DNA of 64,000 nucleotides from Ensifer sp. MPMI2T (GTDB lineage: Bacteria; Pseudomonadota; Alphaproteobacteria; Rhizobiales; Rhizobiaceae): positions 310,001 to 374,000 of the forward strand of contig NZ_SRXN01000001.1 in assembly GCF_004827385.1 (NCBI RefSeq). Reading direction: 5' to 3'. Below the pieces are notes generated by a model that saw nothing but the letters and a program-made list of their open reading frames with translations, ran no database searches and was not told the origin of the DNA. The stretch's first letter is position 1; every line of letters begins with the position of its first letter. This document shows, piece after piece, positions 17,663-28,200 of the stretch. Position numbers and translations under genes: made by a program.

Positions 17663-20083
17663 ATGACTAACAAAACGTCCTCGGCGACTGAAAGCGCGAC
17701 CTATCCGGTTCTGCCGCTGCGTGACATCGTAGTCTTCCCGCACATGATCGTGCCGCTCTTCGTCGGGCGGGAGAAGTCGATCCGTGCGCTGGAAGAGGTC
17801 ATGGGCACCGACAAGCAGATCATGCTTGCCACCCAGATCAACGCCACCGACGACGATCCGGAACCTTCCGCCATCTATCATGTCGGAACCATCGCCAACG
17901 TGCTGCAACTGCTGAAGCTTCCCGACGGAACGGTTAAGGTTCTCGTCGAAGGCCGCGCGCGTGCGGAGATCGATCGCTATACGCAGCGCGAGGAATTTTA
18001 TGAAGCGCAGGCCCATGTGCTCCACGAACCGGAGGAAGATCCGGTCGAGATCGAAGCGCTGAGCCGCTCGGTAGTGTCCGAGTTCGAGAGCTACGTAAAG
18101 CTTAACAAGAAGATTTCTCCCGAGGTCGTCGGCGTCGCAAGCCAGATCGAAGACTATTCGAAGCTTGCCGACACGGTTGCATCGCACCTCTCCATCAAGA
18201 TCGTCGAAAAGCAGGAGATGCTGGAGACGACGAGCGTGAAGATGCGCCTCGAGAAGGCCCTCGGCTTCATGGAAGGCGAGATTTCGGTCCTGCAGGTCGA
18301 AAAGCGCATCCGTTCGCGCGTTAAGCGCCAGATGGAGAAGACCCAGCGCGAGTACTACCTCAATGAACAGATGAAGGCGATCCAGAAGGAGCTTGGCGAC
18401 AGCGAGGACGGCCGCGACGAGATGGCCGAAATCGAAGAGCGCATAGCTAAGACCAAGCTCTCCAAGGAAGCGCGCGAGAAGGCTGATGCGGAACTGAAGA
18501 AGCTGCGCCAGATGAGCCCGATGTCGGCGGAAGCGACCGTCGTGCGCAATTATCTGGACTGGCTGCTCGGTATGCCGTGGGGCAAGAAGTCCAAGATCAA
18601 GACCGACCTCAACCACGCCGAGAAGGTGCTCGATGCCGACCACTTCGGCTTGGACAAGGTCAAGGAACGCATCGTCGAGTACCTGGCGGTACAGGCGCGC
18701 TCCGCGAAGATCAAAGGCCCGATCCTGTGCCTCGTCGGCCCGCCTGGCGTCGGTAAGACCTCGCTCGCCAGGTCGATCGCGAAGGCAACGGGCCGCGAAT
18801 ATATTCGCATGGCGCTCGGCGGCGTTCGCGACGAGGCTGAGATCCGCGGCCACCGCCGGACCTATATCGGCTCGATGCCCGGCAAGATCGTCCAGTCGAT
18901 GAAGAAGGCGAAGAAGTCCAACCCGCTCTTCCTGCTCGATGAGGTCGACAAGATGGGCCAGGACTTCCGCGGCGACCCGTCTTCGGCACTTCTCGAGGTG
19001 CTTGATCCGGAACAGAACTCGACCTTCATGGATCACTACCTTGAAGTCGAGTATGACCTCTCGAATGTGATGTTCATCACCACCGCGAATACGCTGAATA
19101 TTCCGGCGCCGCTGATGGACCGCATGGAGGTGATCCGGATCGCTGGTTACACCGAAGAGGAAAAGCTGGAGATCGCAAAGCGGCATCTGCTGCCGAAGGC
19201 GATACGCGACCACGCGCTGCAGCCGAAGGAATTTTCGGTGACCGACGATGCGCTGATGGCTGTCATCCAGACCTATACGCGTGAAGCCGGCGTCCGTAAC
19301 TTCGAGCGCGAACTGATGAAGCTCGCCCGCAAGGCTGTGACCGAGATTCTCAAGGGCAAGACCAAGAAGGTCGAAGTGACGGCCGACAACATCGATGACT
19401 ATCTCGGTGTGCCGCGGTTCCGCCACGGTGAGGCCGAGCGCGACGATCAGGTCGGCGTGGTCACGGGCTTGGCTTGGACCGAGGTCGGCGGCGAATTGCT
19501 GACGATCGAAGGCGTCATGATGCCCGGCAAGGGCCGCATGACGGTGACCGGCAACCTGCGCGACGTGATGAAGGAATCGATTTCGGCGGCGGCGTCCTAT
19601 GTCCGTTCGCGTGCGATCGATTTCGGCATCGAACCGCCGCTATTCGACAAGCGTGACATCCACGTGCATGTGCCCGAGGGTGCGACGCCGAAGGACGGCC
19701 CGTCGGCGGGTGTTGCAATGGCGACTGCGATCGTCTCGGTGATGACCGGTATCCCGATCTCCAAGGATGTGGCGATGACGGGTGAGATCACCCTGCGCGG
19801 TCGCGTGCTGCCGATCGGCGGCCTGAAGGAGAAGCTGTTGGCAGCTCTGCGCGGCGGCATCAAGAAGGTGCTGATCCCCGAGGAGAACGCCAAGGATCTC
19901 GCCGAGATCCCGGACAACGTGAAGAACAACCTTGAAATCATCCCGGTTTCGCGGATGGGCGAGGTGCTCGAACATGCCCTGATGCGTCGCCCCGAACCGA
20001 TCGAATGGGACCCGGAGAAGCAGCCGTCGCCGGTCGCATCGGTCGATTCGCAGGACGAAGCAGGCGCTTCGATCGCGCACTGA
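17663..20083 (+). CDS. lon: ATP-dependent protease Lon
   Basis: Cytosolic AAA+ serine protease that removes misfolded proteins and short-lived regulators. 806 aa, full length. An N-terminal substrate-binding domain ([20 protein letters not shown]) is followed by a coiled coil, Walker [10 protein letters not shown] (about residue 355), Walker [11 protein letters not shown], and the protease domain with the catalytic Ser in [12 protein letters not shown] and Lys in the [12 protein letters not shown] region. Ribosome binding site AAAGGAA precedes the ATG. Own promoter and terminator. Confidence 0.98.
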   Translation: MTNKTSSATESATYPVLPLRDIVVFPHMIVPLFVGREKSIRALEEVMGTDKQIMLATQINATDDDPEPSAIYHVGTIANVLQLLKLPDGTVKVLVEGRARAEIDRYTQREEFYEAQAHVLHEPEEDPVEIEALSRSVVSEFESYVKLNKKISPEVVGVASQIEDYSKLADTVASHLSIKIVEKQEMLETTSVKMRLEKALGFMEGEISVLQVEKRIRSRVKRQMEKTQREYYLNEQMKAIQKELGDSEDGRDEMAEIEERIAKTKLSKEAREKADAELKKLRQMSPMSAEATVVRNYLDWLLGMPWGKKSKIKTDLNHAEKVLDADHFGLDKVKERIVEYLAVQARSAKIKGPILCLVGPPGVGKTSLARSIAKATGREYIRMALGGVRDEAEIRGHRRTYIGSMPGKIVQSMKKAKKSNPLFLLDEVDKMGQDFRGDPSSALLEVLDPEQNSTFMDHYLEVEYDLSNVMFITTANTLNIPAPLMDRMEVIRIAGYTEEEKLEIAKRHLLPKAIRDHALQPKEFSVTDDALMAVIQTYTREAGVRNFERELMKLARKAVTEILKGKTKKVEVTADNIDDYLGVPRFRHGEAERDDQVGVVTGLAWTEVGGELLTIEGVMMPGKGRMTVTGNLRDVMKESISAAASYVRSRAIDFGIEPPLFDKRDIHVHVPEGATPKDGPSAGVAMATAIVSVMTGIPISKDVAMTGEITLRGRVLPIGGLKEKLLAALRGGIKKVLIPEENAKDLAEIPDNVKNNLEIIPVSRMGEVLEHALMRRPEPIEWDPEKQPSPVASVDSQDEAGASIAH

Positions 20084-20144
20084 TCAAGTCCCGGAAGGGG
20101 CGTGCGACTGTGTCCTGCTTGCGCCCCTCGCCAGAAAAACAAGG

Positions 20145-20172
20145 AAGACCGGCACTTTGCCGGTCTTTTTTG
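20145..20172 (+). terminator. Intrinsic terminator of lon
   Basis: AAGACCGGCA-CTT-TGCCGGTCTT is a perfect 10-bp stem with a 3-nt loop, followed immediately by a T-run. It lies 62 bp after the lon stop. Confidence 0.92.
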
Positions 20173-20304
20173 TTGTAAAAACTCTCCGCAAGCCTTGCAT
20201 TCCAAGGGATTAGGCGCAATTGGGAATGGCAAGACGTGGGCGATGCGCATGCCGCCCCGGCTTAACAAGACAGTCGTTTCGAACCAATTGAAAGGGGTGG
20301 AAAC

Positions 20305-20577
20305 ATGAACAAAAATGAGCTCGTGTCTGCCGTTGCTGAGAAGGCCGGACTTTCCAAGACCGATGCGTCTTCTGCAGTTGATGCAGTTTTCGAGACCATC
20401 CAGGCTGAACTGAAGAACGGTGGCGACATCCGCCTCGTCGGTTTCGGCAACTTCTCCGTGACCCGCCGCGAGGCCTCGAAGGGCCGCAACCCGTCCACGG
20501 GCGCGGAAGTTGACATCCCGGCCCGCAACGTGCCGAAGTTCACGGCCGGCAAGGGCCTCAAGGACGCTGTCAACTAA
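20305..20577 (+). CDS. hupB: DNA-binding protein HU
   Basis: Nucleoid-associated DNA-bending protein. 90 aa, exact HU size. It carries MNKNELVSAVAEKAGLSKTD, the GGDIRLVGFGNFSV strand, and the DNA-binding arm GRNPSTGAEVDIPARN, which has the conserved Pro at the arm tip. Strong ribosome binding site AAAGGGG. Located directly downstream of lon, a very common gene order, but separated by the lon terminator. Confidence 0.98.
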   Translation: MNKNELVSAVAEKAGLSKTDASSAVDAVFETIQAELKNGGDIRLVGFGNFSVTRREASKGRNPSTGAEVDIPARNVPKFTAGKGLKDAVN

Positions 20578-20580
20578 TCT

Positions 20581-20614
20581 GATGTTTACGGGTTCCAGAA
20601 CCCGAGCAAACATC
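20581..20614 (+). terminator. Hairpin at the hupB 3' end
   Basis: GATGTTT/AAACATC encloses a second perfect arm CGGGTT/AACCCG. The stem is long and begins 4 bp after the hupB stop, but the following sequence (CTCATTGT) is only weakly U-rich. Probably a terminator or a 3' stability hairpin. Confidence 0.6.
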
Positions 20615-20726
20615 TCATTGTACCCTGTCTTGCCGTTTCCCTTGTGAGAGACATTGGCAGCAGAGAGGTTCATGTTTCATCTGCCGCGGCGCCGCTTGAT
20701 GGCGGAGGCAAGCAAGCAGATCAATT

Positions 20727-20754
20727 GGGGCCCGGTCCGTCCGGGCCTCTTTTC
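20727..20754 (+). terminator. Second intrinsic terminator downstream of hupB
   Basis: GGCCCGG-TCCGT-CCGGGCC is a perfect 7-bp stem followed by TCTTTT. It lies in the 319-bp gap between hupB and the secreted phytase-like gene, 150 bp after hupB, so it may be a back-up terminator or may end an unannotated short RNA. Apart from the hupB hairpin, this terminator and a weak Pho-box-like site at 20777, I see nothing else in the gap. Confidence 0.8.
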
Positions 20755-20896
20755 GTTTCTACCTCGTGTCATTGAGCTGTTACACGACGGTTGCAAAAGC
20801 CTCCCATCCGGCGCGGCAAACGACCCAGCGATTCCGGATGCCAACAGCGGCACAGCGCAGGGGCTATTTGCCATGTGTCGCGACACGGAGGGACAC

Positions 20897-23092
20897 ATGA
20901 AGACATTTTCAATCACCACAGCATTGGCGGCAGCACTCGCCGCATCGACGGCATCAGCCGCGCACGCAGAACAGGTTTTCAACCGCGTCGCATCCTTTGC
21001 CGTCGCGGACAATCTGCCGGAGGGCGCGGATCGCAAAGCCGCGACCTCGGCCGAAATCATAACGGCAAGCGAAGATGGCAACACGCTTATCTATTCCGAC
21101 AGCCCCGGAAAGCGGGTCGGCTTCATCGACATCACCGATGCCCGGGCACCGAAGGCGGGCGGCATCGTGTCTTTCGATGGCGAGCCGACGTCGGTTGCAG
21201 TTGCTGGCGCGAAGGCGCTTGTTGCCGTCAACACGCGCGAAAGCTTTACCAAGCCCTCCGGCCTCGTTGCTGTGGTCGATCTCGCGACGAAAAAGATTGA
21301 TGCGACTTGCGACCTTGGCGGCCAGCCGGACTCGATTGCGACCAACAAGGACAAGACGCTCGCCACGATCGCGATCGAAAACGAGCGCGACGAGGAGGTG
21401 AACGACGGGCAGATCCCGCAGATACCGGCCGGCGATCTGGTGATCCTCTCGTTGAAGGATGGTGTCGCCGATTGCTCGAGCATCAAGCACGTAGCGCTGA
21501 CCGGTCTCGCCGAGATAGCTGGGGAGGACCCGGAGCCGGAATTCGTTGCCTTCAACGGCAAGGGCGAAATTGCGCTGACGCTGCAGGAAAACAACCACAT
21601 CGTCATCATCGACGGCAAATCCGCTGCCGTGAAGACACATTTTTCGGCCGGCGCGGTCGATCTCAAGAACATCGACGCAAAGCGCGACGGTGCCATCTCG
21701 TTCACCGGCGAGCAGGCCGGCCGCAAGCGCGAGCCGGATGCAGTGAAGTGGCTTGACGATAACCGCCTGGTTGTCGCCAACGAGGGCGACTACGAGGGCG
21801 GGGCACGCGGGTTCACAATCTTCGACACGACAGGCAAGGTCATGTTCGAATCCGGTGCAGCCTTCGAACATGCGGTCGCAGCGATCGGCCACTATCCGGA
21901 CAAAAGATCGTCTGCGAAAGGCGTCGAGCCGGAAGGCCTCGAGGCGGCGCGCTTCGGTGACGACAATCTCTTCTTCCTGCTCTCGGAACGCGCCTCGATC
22001 GTTGGCGTCTACAAGGATACCGGCACGGAACCCGAGCTGCTCCAGCTTCTCCCCTCCGGCGTATCTCCCGAAGGCGCAATCGCGATTCCGGGTCGTAACC
22101 TGTTCGCAACGGCGAACGAAGTCGATCTCGTTGAGGACGGCGGTGCGCGCGCCCATGTCATGATCTATGAACGGGCGGAAGGCGACGCCGCCTATCCGCA
22201 GATCCGCTCCGCTGAGAAGAATGGGCTGCCCATCGGCTTCGGCGCGCTCTCCGGGCTCGCTGCGGCCAAAGACAAGCCCGGTTTCTTGCGCGCGGTCAAC
22301 GATTCGGTCTTTGCTTCCCAGCCGACGATCTACACGATCGACGGCTCGCAGAAGCCGGCAGTGATCACCGAAGCACTGCCGATCACCCGTGACGGCGTGG
22401 CGGCCCAGAAGCTCGACATCGAAGGCATCGCCAATGACGGCAAGGGTGGCTTCTGGCTCGCGTCCGAAGGCAACTCGGACAAGCTTTACAGCCACGCGAT
22501 CCTCCACGTGAACAAGAAGGGCGAGATCAAGGAAGAGATCGCGCTGCCGGAAGAACTGCGCGCGAACGAGATCCGCTATGGATTCGAAGGCATCGCTGCG
22601 GTCGGCGAGGGCGACGACCAAGTCCTTTGGATAGCAGTCCAGCGTGAGTGGAAGGATGACGAGAAGGGCTTCGTCAAACTCGTCTCCTATAAACCCGCGA
22701 CCAAGGAGTGGAGCGCCGTGCGTTATCCGCTCGACAAGTCGGAAGAAGGCTGGATCGGTCTTTCGGAGATCTCGGTTCATGGCGACTACGCCTATGTCAT
22801 CGAGCGCGACAACCTGATCGGGCAAGCGGCCAAGCTGAAGAAGCTCTACCGCGTCGCGCTCGCCGACCTGAAGCCGGCTGCACTCGGCGGCGAGCTGCCG
22901 GTCGTCAAGAAGGAAGAGGTGCGTGATCTCATTCCGGACCTCAAAGCCCTGAACGGCTACGTCGTCGACAAGGTCGAGGGCTTTACCGTCGACGCGGCTG
23001 GAAACGGTTATGTCGTCACGGATAACGATGGCGTCGACGACTCCTCCGGCGAGACACTGTTCTTCTCCATCGGCGCAATCGACGCGATGTAA
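20897..23092 (+). CDS. Secreted esterase-like/phytase-like protein
   Basis: 731 aa. An N-terminal signal peptide (MKTFSITTALAAALAASTAS) has a likely cleavage after AHA, so the product is periplasmic or exported. The first half looks like repeated beta-propeller strands (VGFIDITDARAPKAGG, VVDLATKKIDATCDLGGQPD). The second half has the pattern of the 'esterase-like activity of phytase' family (EGIANDGKGGFWLASEGN, EIRYGFEGIAAVGEG, KVEGFTVDAAGNGYVVTDND). It may release phosphate from organic esters. The ATG at 20897 is chosen for its GGAGGGA ribosome binding site and signal peptide; an in-frame extension to 20654 runs through a terminator. Confidence 0.85.
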   Translation: MKTFSITTALAAALAASTASAAHAEQVFNRVASFAVADNLPEGADRKAATSAEIITASEDGNTLIYSDSPGKRVGFIDITDARAPKAGGIVSFDGEPTSVAVAGAKALVAVNTRESFTKPSGLVAVVDLATKKIDATCDLGGQPDSIATNKDKTLATIAIENERDEEVNDGQIPQIPAGDLVILSLKDGVADCSSIKHVALTGLAEIAGEDPEPEFVAFNGKGEIALTLQENNHIVIIDGKSAAVKTHFSAGAVDLKNIDAKRDGAISFTGEQAGRKREPDAVKWLDDNRLVVANEGDYEGGARGFTIFDTTGKVMFESGAAFEHAVAAIGHYPDKRSSAKGVEPEGLEAARFGDDNLFFLLSERASIVGVYKDTGTEPELLQLLPSGVSPEGAIAIPGRNLFATANEVDLVEDGGARAHVMIYERAEGDAAYPQIRSAEKNGLPIGFGALSGLAAAKDKPGFLRAVNDSVFASQPTIYTIDGSQKPAVITEALPITRDGVAAQKLDIEGIANDGKGGFWLASEGNSDKLYSHAILHVNKKGEIKEEIALPEELRANEIRYGFEGIAAVGEGDDQVLWIAVQREWKDDEKGFVKLVSYKPATKEWSAVRYPLDKSEEGWIGLSEISVHGDYAYVIERDNLIGQAAKLKKLYRVALADLKPAALGGELPVVKKEEVRDLIPDLKALNGYVVDKVEGFTVDAAGNGYVVTDNDGVDDSSGETLFFSIGAIDAM

Positions 23093-23114
23093 GCGCAAAC
23101 GCCTGGGGAAAACG

Positions 23115-23155
23115 GAAGGGGCCAGGACATGACGTCCCGGCCCCTTCTGATTTTT
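23115..23155 (+). terminator. Intrinsic terminator of the phytase-like gene
   Basis: GAAGGGGCC/GGCCCCTTC (outer 9 bp) encloses GGAC/GTCC, with one A-C mismatch between the arms, followed by TGATTTTT. It lies 22 bp past the stop and faces the convergent MarR gene. Confidence 0.82.
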
Positions 23156-23179
23156 CGACTTTTCAGCGTCGTGTGTCGT

Positions 23180-23683
23180 CTAGCGCGCGATGGCCACCTC
23201 TGCCTCTTCAGCCTCATCCTTGCGCTTGCGGATTTCGTCGGTCTTTTCGACGAGCTTGCTGACGATGTCGTAAAGCTGGTCGAGTTGCTCGTCGTCGAGC
23301 GCCGAGAAGATTTCCTCGATGAGTTGCTTGCGCGGATGTTCGGCCGCTTCGAGCACGACCCGGCCGGTCTCAGTGATCGAGACGATTTTCGCGCGGCGGT
23401 CCTCGGGGTCAGGCTTCCTCATCACCAGACGATCGCGCTCAAGTCCGTCGATAGCCTCGGTGACGGTCCTTGGCGCGAAGTTGAGCGCACAGGCGATATC
23501 CGTGGATCGGCAAGGTCCCAGCTTGCTCAGAAAGAACAGGAACTTGCTTCGGGCAAGCGATACGCCTTCCTCCGTCATCGACTCGTTCACCAATCGATGA
23601 ACGCGATGATAAAGTTCGAACAGCTTGTCGGAAACTTCGAATGTCTTCTTCATGACCTTCATAGGTATATGTTGAGGTGCCAT
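23180..23683 (-). CDS. MarR family transcriptional regulator
   Basis: 167 aa from ATG 23683, though 23662 (160 aa, starting MKVMKK) is equally possible. Winged helix-turn-helix in CRSTDIACALNFAPRTVTEA with the wing RKPDPEDRRAKIVSITETGR, then a charged C-terminal helix (KTDEIRKRKDEAEEAEVAIA). A perfect inverted repeat TGCCAT-N5-ATGGCA overlaps the 23683 start codon, which suggests autorepression and favours the downstream start. Target genes are unknown; the divergent neighbours are the SbcD/SbcC-like pair. Confidence 0.9.
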   Translation of the reverse strand: MAPQHIPMKVMKKTFEVSDKLFELYHRVHRLVNESMTEEGVSLARSKFLFFLSKLGPCRSTDIACALNFAPRTVTEAIDGLERDRLVMRKPDPEDRRAKIVSITETGRVVLEAAEHPRKQLIEEIFSALDDEQLDQLYDIVSKLVEKTDEIRKRKDEAEEAEVAIAR

Positions 23684-23694
23684 GTCAAATGGCA
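23678..23694. promoter_or_regulatory. Candidate MarR operator
   Basis: TGCCAT-GTCAA-ATGGCA is a perfect 6-bp inverted repeat at the 5' end of the MarR gene. A related half-site (ATTGGCA) lies about 25 bp further upstream. Size and position fit an autoregulated MarR operator; binding is inferred only. Confidence 0.45.
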
Positions 23695-23968
23695 GTAACA
23701 CTATTGATAGTTACAATTGGCACATTTGTCGACAAAAACCTCCTAATTCTTAAGGCGTCCTCGTTCAGCAATAAGAAACGGTCCCGTTGTCGAGGGCGTT
23801 TTGTGTAGTCGGCCGGGCACTGCCAGCCGGATGGCGCCGGCTTGGCGCGTTCCGTCCACAGAGAAGTGAGGATCGCGGGTGACGCCGGCGATATTGTCAG
23901 TGTGATCACCTGTGGCCGACCGGTTGGGCGCCATTGACGGGCGAGGCGGCGTCGGGCCATGGTCGGCC

Positions 23969-25246
23969 ATGCCCTTCCGCTTCGTCCACACCGCAGACCT
24001 CCACCTCGATTCCCCCTTGCGCAGCCTGGCTCTCAGAAACGCGGAGCTCGCCGAGCTCGTGCGCGGAGCGAGCCGTAGCGCACTGACAAGTATCGTCGAC
24101 CTTTGTATCGCCGAAAGCGTCGACACGCTGCTGATCGCCGGCGACCTCTATGACGGTAGCCAGACCTCGATGAACACCGCGCTTTTCCTCGCCGGCGAAC
24201 TGCGTCGTCTGGACGAGGCCGGCATCCGGACGTTCCTCATTCGCGGCAACCATGACGCCCAGTCCCAGGTAACCCGCGAGCTGACGTTGCCGCCGTCGGT
24301 TCACGTCTTCCAGGGGCACAGCAAACCGATCATTGCCAAGACACTGGCAAGCGGCAGAACTGTCCACATTCACGGGGTGAGCTTCGCCAATCCGCACGCA
24401 CCGGAGAGCCTGCTGCCGTCATTTCACCCGCCGGTCGCCGACGCGATCAACATAGGCATGCTGCACACGAGCCTTTCCGGCTCGCCGGGACATGATCGCT
24501 ATGCGCCCTGCAGCGTCGCCGATCTCCAAAGGCACGGTTTCGACTATTGGGCGCTCGGCCATGTTCACCAGCGCCAAGTACACAGCGAACAGCCCTTCAT
24601 CGTCATGCCGGGCATGCCGCAGGGCCGCGACATCAACGAAGCGGGTGCCAAGGGCGTGACCGTCGTCACGATCGACGATGACGGCGGTGTGGAAATAGAG
24701 GAGCGGCCGATCGGCGTGGCCGTATTTGAACGGCTGTCCGTGGATATCGCGGGCGCGGCGGAGTGGCGCGACGTGCTGGATCTGGGGACGCGTGCACTGA
24801 CCCGCCTTCGGCACGAGATATCGGCGGAGAACCTCATCCTGCGCATATCGCTGACAGGCACCACGCCGCTTGCCTGGCGTCTGAGAAGGGACGCGGATCT
24901 TCTACAAACCGAGCTCACGAACATTTCTGCCGGGTTGAGTGGATGCTGGGTGGAGAAAATCGACCTTCTCTGCCGGGAGCCGCGAGCGCAGGACGATCGG
25001 CCGTCCCGGGAGCCAGTGGAGGAACTTGCCTCTCTTGTCGAAAACGAAGTCCTACCGGCCTTCGGCTTTCGCGCGGAAATACGAGCTGTCGCCGGAGAAC
25101 TCTTGCAGCACCTCCCACCAGAGTTGCGACAGACGCTGGCGCCCGACGAAGACGCACTCGAAGAACTGGCGATGAATGCCGGCCTGATGGGGAGTGCTGA
25201 CGTTCTGGCGCACCTCCACGGCGCCGCCGCCAAGGGTGGCGACTGA
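23969..25246 (+). CDS. SbcD/YhaO-like metallophosphoesterase (DNA repair exonuclease)
   Basis: 425 aa. The five phosphoesterase motifs are present: HTADLHLDSPL (DxH), AGDLYDG, RGNHDAQSQ, MLHTSLSG and ALGHVHQRQ. This is the Mre11/SbcD nuclease fold in its YhaO branch. It overlaps the next gene by one base (TGATG), so the nuclease and the large ATPase are made together and should form an Mre11-Rad50-like complex acting on DNA ends. The start at 23969 begins right before the first motif; an upstream GTG at 23912 adds 19 unsupported residues. Confidence 0.88.
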   Translation: MPFRFVHTADLHLDSPLRSLALRNAELAELVRGASRSALTSIVDLCIAESVDTLLIAGDLYDGSQTSMNTALFLAGELRRLDEAGIRTFLIRGNHDAQSQVTRELTLPPSVHVFQGHSKPIIAKTLASGRTVHIHGVSFANPHAPESLLPSFHPPVADAINIGMLHTSLSGSPGHDRYAPCSVADLQRHGFDYWALGHVHQRQVHSEQPFIVMPGMPQGRDINEAGAKGVTVVTIDDDGGVEIEERPIGVAVFERLSVDIAGAAEWRDVLDLGTRALTRLRHEISAENLILRISLTGTTPLAWRLRRDADLLQTELTNISAGLSGCWVEKIDLLCREPRAQDDRPSREPVEELASLVENEVLPAFGFRAEIRAVAGELLQHLPPELRQTLAPDEDALEELAMNAGLMGSADVLAHLHGAAAKGGD

Positions 25247-28200
25247 TGCGGCTTCAGCAGCTTGATCTTGTGCGCTACGGAAAATTCACCGCGCGCAGCC
25301 TCGATTTCGGCGATGCCAAACCCGGGCAACCCGACTTTCATCTGGTTTACGGTCCGAACGAGGCCGGCAAGTCGACCCTGTTTTCCGGTTTCCTTGATCT
25401 GCTTTTCGGGATCGAGCGCCTCAGCCCCTATGGTTTCCTGCACCCCTATCAGACGATGTGCGTCGGTGGCATCGTGGAAACCGGAGGCCGACGTCATCAC
25501 GCCTATCGTATCAAGCGCAACGCAAGCAGCTTGATCGGCCCCGATGAGCAGCCGCTGCCGGACAATCTCTTTTCGGCCGCCCTGGGTTCCATCGATCGCG
25601 CAACCTACCGCATGATGTTTTCGCTGGACGATGACAGCATCGAACAGGGCGGTGAAAGCATTCTGAAGAGCGAGGGTGAGCTTGGTTCGCTGCTGTTTTC
25701 CGCGAGTTCCGGCCTGCCGGACAGCAGTGCCGTATTGGCGACGCTGCGGGCCGAAGCAGATGCCTTCTACAAGCCGCAAGGACGCAAGCACGAACTTGCC
25801 GAACTGAGGCGAGCGCTTGAAGCGCTGAAGGCCGAGCGTAGCGCGATCGACATCAACGCACGCGAATACGCGTCGCTTCGCAAGACGCTGGCAAGTGCCC
25901 GTGAGCGCCATGACAGCGCATCGGCGCGCCGTGCGGAATTGCGCGTTGCCCGGGACCGGACACGCGTGCAGATCGACTGCACGCCGCTTCTTGGAAGGCT
26001 GCGCGGCGTGCGGGAAGAACTTGCCCGCCAGGAAGCGCTACCGCTGCCGCCTTCGGAATGGTGGAATGACCTACCGGCGCTCCGCAAGACGGAAACGGAA
26101 ATTACCGCCCGTTTTGCGCAATTGAACGAGGAATTGCAACGCCGACGCGAGGAACTGGGGGGCCTGCCTCTGGACGAGCTGGCGCTGACGCTTGCCGAGC
26201 GGTTTGACATGCTCCGCGAAACCGCGCTCGACGCTCGCTATCTGACGGCAGCACGCGATATGCCGTCTCGCATCGAGGAGCTTGCCGTCACGTCAGCCGG
26301 CATCGAGGCCTGTCTCGTCCGCCTCGGTCAAAAAGACCATCCCGATCCTGTCGCGCTTGTCCTGCCTGCGGCAGCCGGCATCCGGCTGCAGGACCTCGTG
26401 CGGCGTCACGCGACGCTCGCCGAACGGCTTTCATCCGCGCGCGAGGAGGCCGGGAAAGCGGAGCGGCAATGGCAGGAGGCCGACCGGGACCTCGCCCGGC
26501 TCGATGGACGCGACGGAGATGTTCGCCATCTCGCGGACCGCCTGCGGCTGGCGCGACAGAGCGACTGTCTGCTTCGACAGGAGGCGGCAAGCCGGGAGAC
26601 CGATCGGCTGGAGGCGGAACTTGCCGACAAGCTCGATGGATTGCGGCCGTTCGAGGGAAGCGCCGACGAGCTTGCAGCGGTCTGTGTCCCGGCGCCTGGC
26701 GTGGTCGAGGCCTGGCGGGCGGAAGCCGCATTGCAGGCTGAGCGGCGGCTGCGTCTCGACGCCAGGATTGCGGACGAAAGCGAACGCCAGGCCGGAGACG
26801 AAGCGCGTCTTGCAGCGCTCAACTCTTTCGGCGGCGCCATGGACGACGCGGCCGCAAGTGAACTGCGTATGCGGCGCGATCTTGCCTGGCAGGAGCATAG
26901 GGTGCGGCTGGATGACATGACCGCGAGCGCCTTCGAGACGCTGCTGAAAGAGGATGACCGAGCGATTGCGTTGCGGTTGGGGCAGGCGGAACGGGTAGCG
27001 GAGCTGCGCGGCCTGACATGCGCGATCACCGAACGGCGCGCCCGCCTCTGCGAGCTTGAAGAGCAAAGACGCGCGGCGGTCAGCGAGCGCGGGGAGTTGG
27101 ATGCGGCGGTGGGGCGAGCCGCGAGTGCCTGCGGCTTAACCTGCGTCACGCCGTTGCCGCAACTGGAAGCCTGGTTGGCGACACGTGCCGCCGCGCTTGA
27201 AATCCGGGCGGCTTTGCGCGCGGCCCGTCTGCAGCACGAGCGGGCGGCCAGCGAAGAAGCGACAACGGTCCGCGCACTGCAGGACGAGCTTGCACGAATC
27301 GGCGTGACCGACAACTTGCCAGAGCGTCTCGACGGCTTGCTCGCGGCCGTGGAGCGCGTCGTATCGGGGGCGCAAACGGCCGCCGCCGCCCATCGGGCTG
27401 CTGTTGAGCAGCATCGGCGGGCCTCGGAATCGCTGAAAGACCGGGAGACCACGCTCGAGATCGCAGAGGCAGAAATGGCTGCCTGGCAGCGTGAATGGCA
27501 CGAGGCGCTCGCTGGGACATGGCTCGCCGGGCAAGTCGAGCAGCCAAATCCGCAAGAGATTGGGCCGATGCTTGCGGTGCTGCAGGACTTTGACAAGCTG
27601 ATGCAGCGCAAATCCGATCTCGATCACCGAATTTCAGGCATGCGCAAGGACCAGCTCGCGTTCCGCGAGGCGGTTTCGAATTTGGCCGAAGCATTCGGAT
27701 TGCGGGAGGACGCTGGCGACCCCTTGATGCTCTTTGCCGCCTTGCGCGACCGGATCGGTGGCGCTCATCAGCAGCAGGAGCGCCACAGGGCCGCGATTGT
27801 CAGTATCGAGCGAATGGAAGAGGACCTGCAAAAGCTGCACGCCGAAGAACGGCTTCATATGTGCGCGAAACAGGCCATGCTCGACTTCTTTGGCTGCGCG
27901 ACGCTTGACGAGGCCGGCGCTTGCCTTGACGTAGTGCGCGAGCAGCAGAGATTGCGGCAAAGGCTCGCCGAAATCGGGGACGATCTTGTCACGCGGCTCG
28001 GCGTGGCCACATGCGATGAGGCCGAGGCGACGCTGGTAGGGGTTGACGAGACGGCACTGCGGCATGAACTCGCTAGGTTGGAAGAAGAGATCGAGGCTGC
28101 TGATCGCGATGTCAGCGAATTGCATGCGGAGGTTCGGACCCGGGAAAAGGCGTTTGCGGGCGTCGAAGGCGGGGACAGGGTCGCAGAATTGGAGCAGCGA

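Noticed and set aside
17402..19426. 674-codon open frame antisense to lon
   Set aside because: Covers the Lon ATPase region and the lon promoter in reverse; composition is a codon-bias shadow.
20954..23098. 714-codon open frame antisense to the phytase-like gene
   Set aside because: Lies wholly over a gene with signal peptide, ribosome binding site and terminator; no recognisable domains.
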